Source: Posidoniimonas corsicana
GTDB lineage: Bacteria > Planctomycetota > Planctomycetia > Pirellulales > Lacipirellulaceae
Direction: 5' to 3'
DNA length: 64,000 bases
Assembly (NCBI RefSeq): GCF_007859765.1
Contig: NZ_SIHJ01000002.1
Location: 186,001-250,000, forward strand
The translations under genes were made by a program, and so were the position numbers. Below, one piece after another: positions 27,809 through 36,212 of this stretch; positions within the stretch are counted from its first letter, which is position 1; each line of letters starts with the position of its first letter. The notes beneath the pieces were generated by a model that worked only from the letters and a program-made list of their open reading frames with translations, made no database searches and was not told the DNA's origin.

Positions 27809-28375
27809 ATGTCGAAACCCAAACTAGTCTTCCTAGCGCTCGCGGCCGTAGCGGCATTGGGTTTGCTAACCGTTGGCTCCTGCGTCGCCCTCATCTACTC
27901 TGGCTTCACCAACGCCGACGCGGCGGTGTCGCCCCGGATCGATGCTCTGTTCGCCGCGATCGAGGCCGACACGCTAGCCAGCACCTACGATTCAGCGACA
28001 ACGCAAGAGCTGCGTGACGCGTCGACTAGGGAGCAGTACGTTGCTGTAGGCAAAATGATCAAGAATCGACTTGGACGGCTGGAATCAAAGTCGTTGCGCA
28101 GCGTTAACTACCGATACGACAATGGCGCCGCGTACTACGATGTGACGTACAGCGCAACGTTCGAAAACGGAGCCGGAGATGTCGTGGCCAAGATGAAGAA
28201 GTCAGACGGCGAGTGGAAGTTTGTCACCTTCAGGGTGAACTCACCTTTGCTGCAGCAGGGCCAAGCGATGACCGCCTGCCCCAATTGCAGCAACCCCTTC
28301 CCCGCCAACGCCAGCTTCTGTCCATCATGTGGCTTCGCATTGAGCCAAGCGGAGAACAGCCCGCTGGGCGAATAA
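27809..28375 (+). CDS. membrane-anchored protein with C-terminal zinc ribbon, 188 aa
   Basis: N-terminal hydrophobic anchor (LVFLALAAVAALGLLTVGSC) exposes a soluble domain (about 40-150) resembling a DUF4864/NTF2-like fold (VSPRIDALFAAIEADTLAST, then YRYDNGAAYYDVTYSATFEN). The end is a double-CxxC zinc ribbon, CPNCSNPFPANASFCPSCG (about 155-173). The ATG at 27809 follows CTGGAGCCACTCCA. Function not recognised. Lower GC than its neighbours in the middle; possibly recently acquired, but this is weak evidence. Confidence 0.75.
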   Translation: MSKPKLVFLALAAVAALGLLTVGSCVALIYSGFTNADAAVSPRIDALFAAIEADTLASTYDSATTQELRDASTREQYVAVGKMIKNRLGRLESKSLRSVNYRYDNGAAYYDVTYSATFENGAGDVVAKMKKSDGEWKFVTFRVNSPLLQQGQAMTACPNCSNPFPANASFCPSCGFALSQAENSPLGE

Positions 28376-28527
28376 CGCCATCTGGCGAGCGCACAGGCGA
28401 CTCTGGCGCCCTACGGGGGCTTCGAGAACTGCGGTCTAGCGATACGTTTTGAAGAGCTGCTAGACTCGCGTGTTCCCCCACGGCTCACACCCCCAGAGAC
28501 TCGCCGCCACCAACTCTTCGCAGCCGA

Positions 28528-29184
28528 ATGGACAATCACATAGACCTGCCACGAAAGCTCGACTACCTCATCGACGCTTCTCGGAGGTTCGGCATCCACC
28601 AGTCTGATGCCCAGGTCGACGCATTCTTAGCGGACGCAACGCCCGCACAAATGGAGGAGCTTGCGGGCATTGCCGAGCGTCTGCGATGTGGTGGCCATCT
28701 GAGCGAACTCATGAGCTATCTCGACCAGCGCCCGATTGATGAGTACGCGGAGTCGGCACAGCTCTACTTCCTCCTCGGAGTGCTTGATACGGCGGGATTG
28801 AAGTTCGAACCTCCCGACTGGAACAGCGTCGAATCGCATGTCCGCTCGCTGCAGCGTTTCGGCAGCTTCCGGCTTGCTTCCGAGCGTATGCACGCAGCAC
28901 AGTTTCTGGCTGAAATGGGACAGGCAGCGGCGCCCGCGATTCCGTTGCTTGGAGCAGCTTGCTCAGATGAGGATGAACGAGTTCAGGTCTGGGCCCATTT
29001 CCCGCTCGCTAGGCTCGTCGGCGACGATGAGTCACACTCCCGCGCAATCCGCCAGATACTCTCCAAACACGGCCAGGTAGACGAGTTCGGTGACTTGGAC
29101 GAGATCGGCGAAGAGGCATCCGAAGCTCTGGAGCAGTTGCAAGGCAGCGTGGACGGCCGTTCCGACGATCGAGGGGAGCAATGA
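28528..29184 (+). CDS. hypothetical protein with HEAT-like helical pairs, 218 aa
   Basis: All-alpha soluble protein. Paired amphipathic helices (SVESHVRSLQRFGSFRLASE; MHAAQFLAEMGQAAAPAIPL; ERVQVWAHFPLARLVGDDES) resemble HEAT repeats, including the GxAAAPAIPLL turn. Acidic tail (EFGDLDEIGEEASEALEQLQ). No signal peptide. GC is slightly lower than its neighbours. Plausible scaffold or immunity-like role, but no toxin gene is adjacent. Function not recognised. Confidence 0.68.
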   Translation: MDNHIDLPRKLDYLIDASRRFGIHQSDAQVDAFLADATPAQMEELAGIAERLRCGGHLSELMSYLDQRPIDEYAESAQLYFLLGVLDTAGLKFEPPDWNSVESHVRSLQRFGSFRLASERMHAAQFLAEMGQAAAPAIPLLGAACSDEDERVQVWAHFPLARLVGDDESHSRAIRQILSKHGQVDEFGDLDEIGEEASEALEQLQGSVDGRSDDRGEQ

Positions 29185-29273
29185 GGATGGAGGTAACGAG
29201 CGCAAAGCGACATCGGCGCGTGTTAACTTCCATTGCCGTAACCGTGCAGCGAGTCACACAGCCTACGGCGCCG

Positions 29274-32200
29274 CTACTCCACGCCCCCGCTCACGCCCTG
29301 GTTGTACCGCTGCAGCCGCTCGCGCCACTTCAGCGGCGCGGGGGCGTTGCGGGCGCCGGCGTTGTTGCGGAGCTCGTCGACCGTGCGGTCGGTTTGGCTG
29401 GCCGGGCTGCCGGGCAACCTTCCTAGCCCACGCAGCGCGTCGTCGAGCTCGGCCTGGGCCTTGGAACTGTTCGGCCGCCGGGCGGCCTGCTTCCGCTGGT
29501 TCCAGCGCTGGACGAACCGCCGCAGCTGGTCCTCGTTCCAGCCGAGCTTGTCGAGCAGGTCCGGGTCGACCTCGTCCTTCTTGAGCTGGTCGGCCAGCCG
29601 CTCCAGCACCAGGTCGGTCTTCTGCCGGGCGTAGTCGAGGTTGGCCTTGTCGCCGCCGACGTCGCCCCCCTCGGTCGGGCCGGTCGACGGGGCGCCGCTG
29701 GCGCCGATGTCCGACTGGTCGCCGTCGGTTCCCTCCTGCTGCGACTGGCCTGGTGCGCCGCGGCCGGGCTGACTGGCGTCGGAGGGCTGCTGCTGGTTGT
29801 TGTCGGCGGGCCGGGGCCGAGGCTGGCCCTCCTGCTGCGGCGTTGCCTGTACTGGCGAACGCCCCCCTTCCGCCTGGTCCTGCGACTCGCCGGCTTGATC
29901 GCCGCCGGCCTTGTCGCCTTGGCCCTGCTGCTGGGTCGAGCCCTCGCCCGAGTCGCGGCCCCGCTCGCCGGTCTGCTGGTCGGCGACCTGGTCTGTGCCG
30001 CCGCGCTCTCCCGCCTCGCCCTGGCCCTGCTCGGAAGCGCGGCCGGCGCCCTCGTCGGACGCGGTGTTCTGCCCAGCGCTGCCGGTTCCCTCCTGGTCGC
30101 CGCGTTGGCCTCCCCCCTCAGCGCCGGCGCCGGACTTCTCGCCGCCCTGGTCGCCTTGCTCGTCCATCTCGGTCTTGTTCTTGTCGGACGCGGGCGACTG
30201 CGCCTCCTCGTTGTTCTGCTTGTCGGGGGCCGGGCTGTCCTTGAACTTCTCGGTGGGGGCGCGGTCGTTCTCGATGGTAGGCGACCCCTTGGGCTTGCCG
30301 GCCGACCCAGGGGTCGACTGATCGCCTCGCGGCGACTGCTGCTTGCCGCCCGGCGCCTCGCTCGATTCGGCTCCGCCCTGGTCTTCCTGGGGCTTGTTGT
30401 TCAGGTCGCCGCCCATGGTGTCGGCGCCAGCGCCGTCCGAACGGTCTGCACTCTCGCCGTTGTCGGCGGGGTGGTCCTGCGGCGCGGCGTCACGGGGCTT
30501 GCCCTGCTGACCTTCCTGCTGCATGTGCTCGAGCATCCGCTCGAAGGCCTCGCCGTCGTCGGCGCCGGAATCATCGATCGGCTGCTCCTGCGGGGTGGGC
30601 GTGCCGCCGCCCGAGGCGTTGTCTTCCGGCTTGACGTGCGACCCGCCCTGTTTGCCGGACTCGTTGCCGCCGGCGCCCCGTTGGCGGTTCTGCTGGCCGC
30701 TGTTGCGGCGGCTGTCGTTCTGCCCGCCGGAAGACTGGCCGTTGTTCTCGCCGGACGACTGCTCGTTGCCGCTATCCTGCCCCTGCTGTGGGTTCTCCGA
30801 GTTGGGCGCGGCGCCGCGATCCTGGGTCTGCAGGCCATCGCCCCCTTCGTTGGAACCCTGCTCCTGCTGCTCGTTGCCCTCCTCGCCCTCGGGCTGCTGC
30901 TGGCTGCCGGTCTCGCTCGGCTTATTGGAGTCGCCCTGCTGCTGGTTCGAATCGCCCTGGCCCTGCTGGTTCTCGGCGTCCTGCTCTTCCCCGCCCTGGC
31001 CGCGCTGCAGCTCGCCCTGCTGGCGGTCGCCCTCGGTCGGCTGCTGATTCTGGTCCTGCGGCTGGCCCTCCCCGCCTTCGCCGTTTTGTCCATCGGGCGA
31101 TTGGCCTTCTTCGCTGGGATCGCCCTCGTCTGCCTCGCCGCCGTTCTCGCCGGGCTGGCGCTGGTCCTGACTGTCCTGCCCGGCGTCGCCGGTGTCGCCC
31201 GCGTCGGCCATTTCCTCTCGCCGGCGGTCGCCACGAGCGTCGGGCGATGCGATGCGGAAGGTCTGCCGACGGGTCACCACGGTCTGCGGCTCCGGCTGAC
31301 GGTTGTCGGAGGCCTCGAGCCAGTACTCCACCACATCGCCGGCACGCAAACCGTGGTCGGTGGGGGTGAAGGCGTACTGGGCCTCGTACTTGCCGCGGAA
31401 CGTGCGCGTGAGCAGCCGTTTGTGCAGCACCCGGCGGCCGTCCCGCTCGGCGAACACCCGCACGTCGGACAGGCCGAAGTCGGGGTCGCGGGCCGTGCCG
31501 CGGATGTCGACGGTGTCGTTCTGCCGGATCGTGAGCTCGGGCTCTTCCGGGGCGGTCAGCTCGGCCTCCGGGGGGTAGTCCGGGTACACCTCGATCGCGT
31601 GCTTGGCCGGCTTGGCGTTGGTGAGGCCGCCGGCAGTCTTGAGCCGCAGCACGTAGCCGCCGTGCTTTGGGGTTTGGCGGTCGTCGCGGAGCGCGAGGTC
31701 GAATCTGACCGTGGCGGAGTCGCCTTCAACCTCCATCTGCAGGTCGCGACTGCCGTCGGCGTCGAAGTCAACGTAGGCGCTCTCGAGCGTGGTGTTCGCC
31801 TGGGCGTGCAGCGTGACGCGGGTCCCCTCGATGGCGCGGAGGTCGCCCGACTTCTCCTGCGTGTAGTCCAACAGGCCCGTGTAGGCAGGAAAGCGGTAGT
31901 CGACCGAGCCCACCACAATGGCCGGAGCGGGCAGCACGTTGACAACAAACGTGGGGGTGCGGCCGTCGCCGGCCTCGACGCGGTACCGCACACGGCCCGA
32001 CAGTCCGGCCCGCTTGCCGGGCTCGGCGAGGGTCGGCAGCGACAGCGTGAAGCGGTTGACGCCCTCATCGAACGTCAGCGGCTGGCGGTCGTCCAGCCGC
32101 TGGCCGTCGTCCGAGGTGAGCACCACGTCGACCTGCTCGCCATCGGCGAGCCCGTCGACACGGGCCTCGATGTCCAGCGTCTGGCCCTCGACCAGCGTCG

Positions 32201-32885
32201 TGTCGCCGGGGGTGACGTCGGTGATGCGGACGCGGCTCGGCGGGGCGATCTTGGCCCACGGTGCGACAATCCGCGCGGCGGTGGTGAACGGGTCCTTGGT
32301 CGACGCCAGCGTGTACACGGCGACCGCCGCCAGCAGGCCGACCATCACGGCCGCCATGCGGACCACGCGCGAGCGGTCGACGACCGCCTCTTCCGGCGCG
32401 CGAGAGATCCCCTCGGCGGCCTGCTGCTCCAGGGTGGCCAGCACCGCGGGCGGGAGCGGCCGACCGCTGCCGCGGAGCGTGAGCAGGTTGATCAGGCTGT
32501 TCTTGAGCGACGGGGCGCTCTCCTCGATCGACTTGGCCGTGTAAAGCGGGTTGATGCGTCCGGTGACCAGCGGCCACAGCAGCGTCTTGGCATACCAGCC
32601 GGTGGCCAGCATCGCGGCGGCGAACAGCACGTATCGGAACGCGTCCGAGAAGCCCCGCTGGGTGAGCCAGTGCTCGGCCACCGCCGCGGTCAGCAGGAAC
32701 ACCAGCCAGCCGACCGCTAGCCCCATCATCGCGTAGGCGATCTCGGTCGCCTGAACGGCCCGCCCGGTCCGCCGGATATGGTCGGTGACGTAGCGGTCGT
32801 ACTCCACTACCTGCGGCCCCTCGTCGGCCGAGCGGATTGCCTGCAGGATAGAGGAGCGTTCGAGAGCGGCGGGGAGCTTGGGCAT
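29274..32885 (-). CDS. large membrane protein with about 500-residue low-complexity tract, DUF4175-like
   Basis: 1203 aa. Three hydrophobic segments in the first 215 residues (about 45-70, 80-98, 190-210), then an Ig-like/beta-rich region (220-545; repeats such as YPDYPPEAELTAPEEPELTI and DPDFGLSDVRVFAERDG), resembling the DUF4175 group of large planctomycete membrane proteins. Residues about 555-1075 are a Gln/Gly/Glu/Asp/Asn/Ser-rich disordered run. A conserved, helical C-terminal domain follows (about 1080-1190: DYARQKTDLVLERLADQLKK; LGWNEDQLRRFVQRWNQRKQ). Such proteins often sit with MoxR/DUF58 genes, but none is present here. The long tract makes a long open frame on the other strand, which is an artefact. 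Confidence 0.82.
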   Translation of the reverse strand: MPKLPAALERSSILQAIRSADEGPQVVEYDRYVTDHIRRTGRAVQATEIAYAMMGLAVGWLVFLLTAAVAEHWLTQRGFSDAFRYVLFAAAMLATGWYAKTLLWPLVTGRINPLYTAKSIEESAPSLKNSLINLLTLRGSGRPLPPAVLATLEQQAAEGISRAPEEAVVDRSRVVRMAAVMVGLLAAVAVYTLASTKDPFTTAARIVAPWAKIAPPSRVRITDVTPGDTTLVEGQTLDIEARVDGLADGEQVDVVLTSDDGQRLDDRQPLTFDEGVNRFTLSLPTLAEPGKRAGLSGRVRYRVEAGDGRTPTFVVNVLPAPAIVVGSVDYRFPAYTGLLDYTQEKSGDLRAIEGTRVTLHAQANTTLESAYVDFDADGSRDLQMEVEGDSATVRFDLALRDDRQTPKHGGYVLRLKTAGGLTNAKPAKHAIEVYPDYPPEAELTAPEEPELTIRQNDTVDIRGTARDPDFGLSDVRVFAERDGRRVLHKRLLTRTFRGKYEAQYAFTPTDHGLRAGDVVEYWLEASDNRQPEPQTVVTRRQTFRIASPDARGDRRREEMADAGDTGDAGQDSQDQRQPGENGGEADEGDPSEEGQSPDGQNGEGGEGQPQDQNQQPTEGDRQQGELQRGQGGEEQDAENQQGQGDSNQQQGDSNKPSETGSQQQPEGEEGNEQQEQGSNEGGDGLQTQDRGAAPNSENPQQGQDSGNEQSSGENNGQSSGGQNDSRRNSGQQNRQRGAGGNESGKQGGSHVKPEDNASGGGTPTPQEQPIDDSGADDGEAFERMLEHMQQEGQQGKPRDAAPQDHPADNGESADRSDGAGADTMGGDLNNKPQEDQGGAESSEAPGGKQQSPRGDQSTPGSAGKPKGSPTIENDRAPTEKFKDSPAPDKQNNEEAQSPASDKNKTEMDEQGDQGGEKSGAGAEGGGQRGDQEGTGSAGQNTASDEGAGRASEQGQGEAGERGGTDQVADQQTGERGRDSGEGSTQQQGQGDKAGGDQAGESQDQAEGGRSPVQATPQQEGQPRPRPADNNQQQPSDASQPGRGAPGQSQQEGTDGDQSDIGASGAPSTGPTEGGDVGGDKANLDYARQKTDLVLERLADQLKKDEVDPDLLDKLGWNEDQLRRFVQRWNQRKQAARRPNSSKAQAELDDALRGLGRLPGSPASQTDRTVDELRNNAGARNAPAPLKWRERLQRYNQGVSGGVE

Positions 32886-33125
32886 GCGGAGGGGGCTGGG
32901 AGTCGCGGGCTTTCTTCGATTATACCGCCTGACGGCCGGCGGCCACGCGGCGGGCGGCCGCGGGGCTCAGCCCGGCGAGCGCGGCGCCGAGGGGTTGTGC
33001 CGCCTCGGCTGCTGGTGCGGGCCGGACGCGGGTCAATCTGGCCCACAGCCGCCCGGCCCCCTACCATGGGGCCCTGCCGGGAGTCCCCCGGGTCGGTTCA
33101 GTCCCCGCCGCTTCCCTATTCGCCC

Positions 33126-34202
33126 TTGAACGAGCAATTCTTCCACGACCTGGTCAGCGGCCGTCGGCGCGGCCCCGTTGCGGCGGCGTTGCGGGCCGGG
33201 CTGTGGGGCGCCCAGTGGCCCTACCGCGCGGTAGTGGCCGCCCGCAACCGGAGGTACGACCACTCTTCCGACGCGGTGACGAGGGCATCGGTTCCCGTGA
33301 TCAGCATCGGCAACCTAACGGTCGGCGGCACCGGCAAGACGCCTATGGTCAAGTGGGTCGCCCGTCGGCTCCGCGAGCAGCACGTCCGGGTGGCGATCCT
33401 GAGCCGCGGCTACGGCGCCGAAGAAGGCGGCCTGAACGACGAGGCGATCGAGCTCGAGGAGTCGCTGCCCGATGTGCCGCACGTGCAGGACCCAGACCGG
33501 GTCGCGTCGGCGGCAATCGCGATCGAGGAGCTGGAGTCGCAGCTGCTCCTGCTGGACGACGCCTTCCAGCACCGCCGGCTGGGCCGCGACCTGGACATCG
33601 TGCTGCTGGACGCCACCTGCCCGTTCGGGCATGGACACCTCCTCCCACGAGGCCTGCTGCGGGAGCCGGTCGGGTCGCTCCGGCGCGCAGACGTGGTCTG
33701 CCTGACGCGGGCCGACATGGCTAGCGAGCCCGACCGCGAGGCGATCAGGCGGCGGGTAGCACAGGCCGCGCCGGAAGCACTGTGGTGCGAAGCCGCCCAC
33801 GCGCCGCAGCGGCTCATAAACGCCGCCGGCGCCCAGGCAGAACTGGCCGCGGCGTCCGGCAGACGTGTCGCTGCGTTCTGCGGGATTGGAAACCCAGCCG
33901 CGTTCCGTCGCACGGTAGAAGAACTAGGCGGCGAGGTGGTCGCCTGGCGCGAGTTTCCCGACCATCACCGCTACACGCGTGAAGATATTGAGAAGATCAC
34001 CGCCGACGCCGAGCCGGCGGAGTTGGTGCTCTGCACCCACAAGGACCTGGCGAAGGTGCAATCGGAAGAACTCGGTCAGCGGCCGCTGTGGGCGGTCGAG
34101 ATCGAGATGCGACTGCTCCTAGGGGAAGAACCGCTGTCCGCGCTGATTAACGAAATCGCGGCGCGAGCCCTAGAAGCCGGTGAACGGGGAGAGAGCTGCT
34201 AG
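33126..34202 (+). CDS. lpxK: tetraacyldisaccharide 4'-kinase
   Basis: Phosphorylates the 4' position of the lipid A disaccharide at the inner membrane. Key features: VISIGNLTVGGTGKTPMVKW with Walker A (about residues 62-73), AILSRGYGAEEGG, DDAFQHRRLGRDLDIVLLDA, PRGLLREPVGSLRRADVVCL and FPDHHRYTREDIEKI. About 358 aa, family-normal (330-380). Start uncertain: TTG at 33126 gives MNEQFFHDLVSGRRRG, matching where family homologues begin; an ATG at 33066 would add 20 Pro/Ser-rich residues. Neither has a clear ribosome site. Its presence fits an outer membrane with lipid A. The BON gene beyond is on the other strand. Confidence 0.93.
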   Translation: MNEQFFHDLVSGRRRGPVAAALRAGLWGAQWPYRAVVAARNRRYDHSSDAVTRASVPVISIGNLTVGGTGKTPMVKWVARRLREQHVRVAILSRGYGAEEGGLNDEAIELEESLPDVPHVQDPDRVASAAIAIEELESQLLLLDDAFQHRRLGRDLDIVLLDATCPFGHGHLLPRGLLREPVGSLRRADVVCLTRADMASEPDREAIRRRVAQAAPEALWCEAAHAPQRLINAAGAQAELAAASGRRVAAFCGIGNPAAFRRTVEELGGEVVAWREFPDHHRYTREDIEKITADAEPAELVLCTHKDLAKVQSEELGQRPLWAVEIEMRLLLGEEPLSALINEIAARALEAGERGESC

Positions 34203-34277
34203 CACGCCGTCAGCGCAGCCTGATCCCGTATAGATCGGGCAGTAGCCAGCGCAACGCTCACCGGATTAAAGCTATCG

Positions 34278-34559
34278 CTAGTGGAGCAGACCCACCAGGA
34301 TCTCGTTCTCTAGCCGCTCGTCCTCGAGCACACCGAGCGCCGCGTGCTGAGCCAGCTGCTTGGAGTAGTAGGTGGCGCATCGCCCCGCTAGCGTAACGTG
34401 TTTGTCATCAACGCTAACCCTCAGACCCTGGATCCGATCACCCAGCCGGCGTTCGATGCGGCTCTGAATCCGCGACGCGAGGCAAGGCATGGGGGCCGCG
34501 AAGCTGTCGGCTTCGGTTGCGTAAGACGAAACGCGGCGCTGGTTCGATAGGGGCGGCAA
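34278..34559 (-). CDS. BON domain protein, 93 aa
   Basis: Short single BON-type domain. The core reads RIQSRIERRLGDRIQGLRVS, then VDDKHVTLAGRCATYYSKQL and AQHAALGVLEDERLENEILV, with the typical V-x-L-x-G-x-V/C pattern. No signal peptide, so cytoplasmic or unusual export. BON domains associate with membranes or lipids; in planctomycetes they are common as single-domain proteins. A convergent neighbour (lpxK) ends 75 bp away. Confidence 0.8.
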   Translation of the reverse strand: MPPLSNQRRVSSYATEADSFAAPMPCLASRIQSRIERRLGDRIQGLRVSVDDKHVTLAGRCATYYSKQLAQHAALGVLEDERLENEILVGLLH

Positions 34560-34836
34560 ATCTAAACCCTCCGTAGATAGGGACGTCCCGCCAAAGACAT
34601 ATTCATGGTTGTTTCGCCAGCTGCACTCGTCGCGCTTCAGCGAGCGCGGTCCAATCGAGTGTCACGGGTCAATCAACCGCAGCAGGATCCGTCTGTCCAA
34701 CCGCAAAACCGGCGCCAATTGTGGGGAGAGCAAGCATCCGGTGGGTGTTCCGTCAGGAAACATTGGCGCCACGCGTCCCTTGCGGCCGGGTAGTCTACTC
34801 TTCCGACTCGGCAGGTGTCAAATCGTTAGCGCACTA

Positions 34837-35508
34837 TTAATCCTGCTTTTGGCAAATCTTTCCTGACCGGCGCAGGTACTGGACCACCTCATCTGCTAGT
34901 GAAGTAATATCCTTTTCCGCGGTCGCCAGCCGCAGCTCCGGAGCGACCGGCGCCTCGTAGGGGTCATCGATGCCGGTAAAGCCCTTGATCTCGCCCGCCC
35001 GGGCCTTCTTGTACAACCCTTTGGGGTCGCGGCTCTCGCACACCTCGAGTGGGGTGTCGACAAACACTTCGATAAAATCCCCCTCCGGCAGGCTGGCTCG
35101 CACCGCGTCCCGGTCGGCTTGGTAGGGGCTGACAAACGCCGTCAGGGTTGCGACGCCGGCGTCGGCGAACAAACCGGCCACCGCGCCGATCCGGCGGATA
35201 TTCTCCTCACGGTCCTGCTTGCCAAACCCGAGGCCGAACCGCTGGGCGAACTCGTCGCCGTAGCGTTCGGAGAGCATCTTCGGCGCCGCGTTGAGGCCGT
35301 GCCGCACGTTGTCGCCGTCCAGCAGGTACGTCCGCACGCCCTTGGCGAACAGCAGCTGGTCCACCGCCCCGGCGATGGTGCTCTTGCCCGACCCGCTCAG
35401 GCCGGTGAACCACAGCACAAAGCCGCGGTGACCGGACTGCTGCTCGCGCAGCTCGCGGGTCACGGCGTGCTGGTGCCACACTACTTGCGGGTCGGTCGGG
35501 TCGGGCAT
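34837..35508 (-). CDS. cysC: adenylylsulfate kinase
   Basis: Phosphorylates adenosine 5'-phosphosulfate to PAPS for sulfate assimilation or sulfation. Walker [10 protein letters not shown] (residues 36-44), [25 protein letters not shown] (lid/substrate loop) and [25 protein letters not shown]: all characteristic. 223 aa, slightly longer than usual. Start at 35508 ([20 protein letters not shown]) because residues before it are unrelated Pro-rich sequence. Stand-alone, not fused to CysN; no cysD/cysN in the window. Sulfated glycan degradation by the sulfatase at 3.9 kb would release sulfate, so a link is possible but only inferred. Confidence 0.95.
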   Translation of the reverse strand: MPDPTDPQVVWHQHAVTRELREQQSGHRGFVLWFTGLSGSGKSTIAGAVDQLLFAKGVRTYLLDGDNVRHGLNAAPKMLSERYGDEFAQRFGLGFGKQDREENIRRIGAVAGLFADAGVATLTAFVSPYQADRDAVRASLPEGDFIEVFVDTPLEVCESRDPKGLYKKARAGEIKGFTGIDDPYEAPVAPELRLATAEKDITSLADEVVQYLRRSGKICQKQD

Positions 35509-35621
35509 AGGGCTGGTCGGGGCGGAGGGTGTTCTCCCCCACGGTCGTGGGGGCGGCAGTGCGATACTATACGCCTCAACACCCGCATCATCCAGGAACC
35601 CCACGCCAGGAGCCCGCCAGC

Positions 35622-36125
35622 ATGGGACACGCCATGAAAGCCCAAGACGCCCTCCGCGCCACCGCCGCCACCAGCAAGATGGTGGTCACCAAGTACTGCG
35701 AGGACCTGTCCGACCAGGAGCTGCTGACCCGCCCGGCCGCTGGCTGCAACCACCTGGCCTGGCAGCTGGGGCACCTGATCTCGTCGGAGCACCAGCTGCT
35801 GGAGTCCGTGTGCCCCGGCGCCGCGCCGGAACTGCCCGATGGCTTCGCCGAACGGCACAGCAAGGAGGCCACCGCCAGCGACGACGCCAGCCAGTTCTGC
35901 GGCACGGCCGAGTACCTCGAGCTGCTGAGCAGGGTGCAGGACGCGACCGTCGCGGCGCTCGACAAGCTCAGCGACGCCGACCTCGACCAGCCCGGCCCGG
36001 AGCACATGCGGCCGATGTTCTCCACCGTAGGCGACATCTTCGTGCTGATCGCCACCCACCCGATGATGCACGCCGGGCAGTTTGTGCCGGTACGCCGGGC
36101 GCTGGGCAAGCCGATCGTGATCTAG
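35622..36125 (+). CDS. DinB family protein, 167 aa
   Basis: Four-helix-bundle metalloprotein of the DinB/YfiT-like superfamily. Metal-binding His-like positions are in [19 protein letters not shown] (about 47-65) and [19 protein letters not shown] (about 145-163), the classic spacing. The ATG at 35622 ([11 protein letters not shown]) has AGGAGCCCGCCAGC before it. DinB proteins include thiol-dependent S-transferases and DNA-damage-induced proteins; here the enzyme activity is unknown. A strong bidirectional terminator follows (36151-36186). Confidence 0.88.
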   Translation: MGHAMKAQDALRATAATSKMVVTKYCEDLSDQELLTRPAAGCNHLAWQLGHLISSEHQLLESVCPGAAPELPDGFAERHSKEATASDDASQFCGTAEYLELLSRVQDATVAALDKLSDADLDQPGPEHMRPMFSTVGDIFVLIATHPMMHAGQFVPVRRALGKPIVI

Positions 36126-36150
36126 CGGCGGTCGGTAGAGGCCCTACACG

Positions 36151-36186
36151 AAAAAAGCAGCACGGCCCCAACGGCCGTGCTGCTTT
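36151..36186. terminator. bidirectional intrinsic terminator
   Basis: 11-bp perfect stem, GCAGCACGGCC (36157-36167) and GGCCGTGCTGC (36173-36183), loop CCAAC, with AAAAAA on one side and TTT on the other. It lies between the convergent DinB gene (plus) and the sodium:solute symporter (minus), so it probably serves both. Confidence 0.85.
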
Positions 36187-36212
36187 GGCAAAACGCTTTG
36201 CTAGGCCCGCTG

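Noticed and set aside
29895-32720. 941-codon plus-strand open frame
   Set aside because: It is antisense to the 1203-aa membrane protein; the translation is Leu/Ala/Gly/Val-monotonous and is created by the GC-rich low-complexity tract. No ribosome site or family motif.
34609-34866. 85-codon plus-strand frame between the BON and cysC genes
   Set aside because: No ribosome site or motif; runs into the cysC gene on the other strand.
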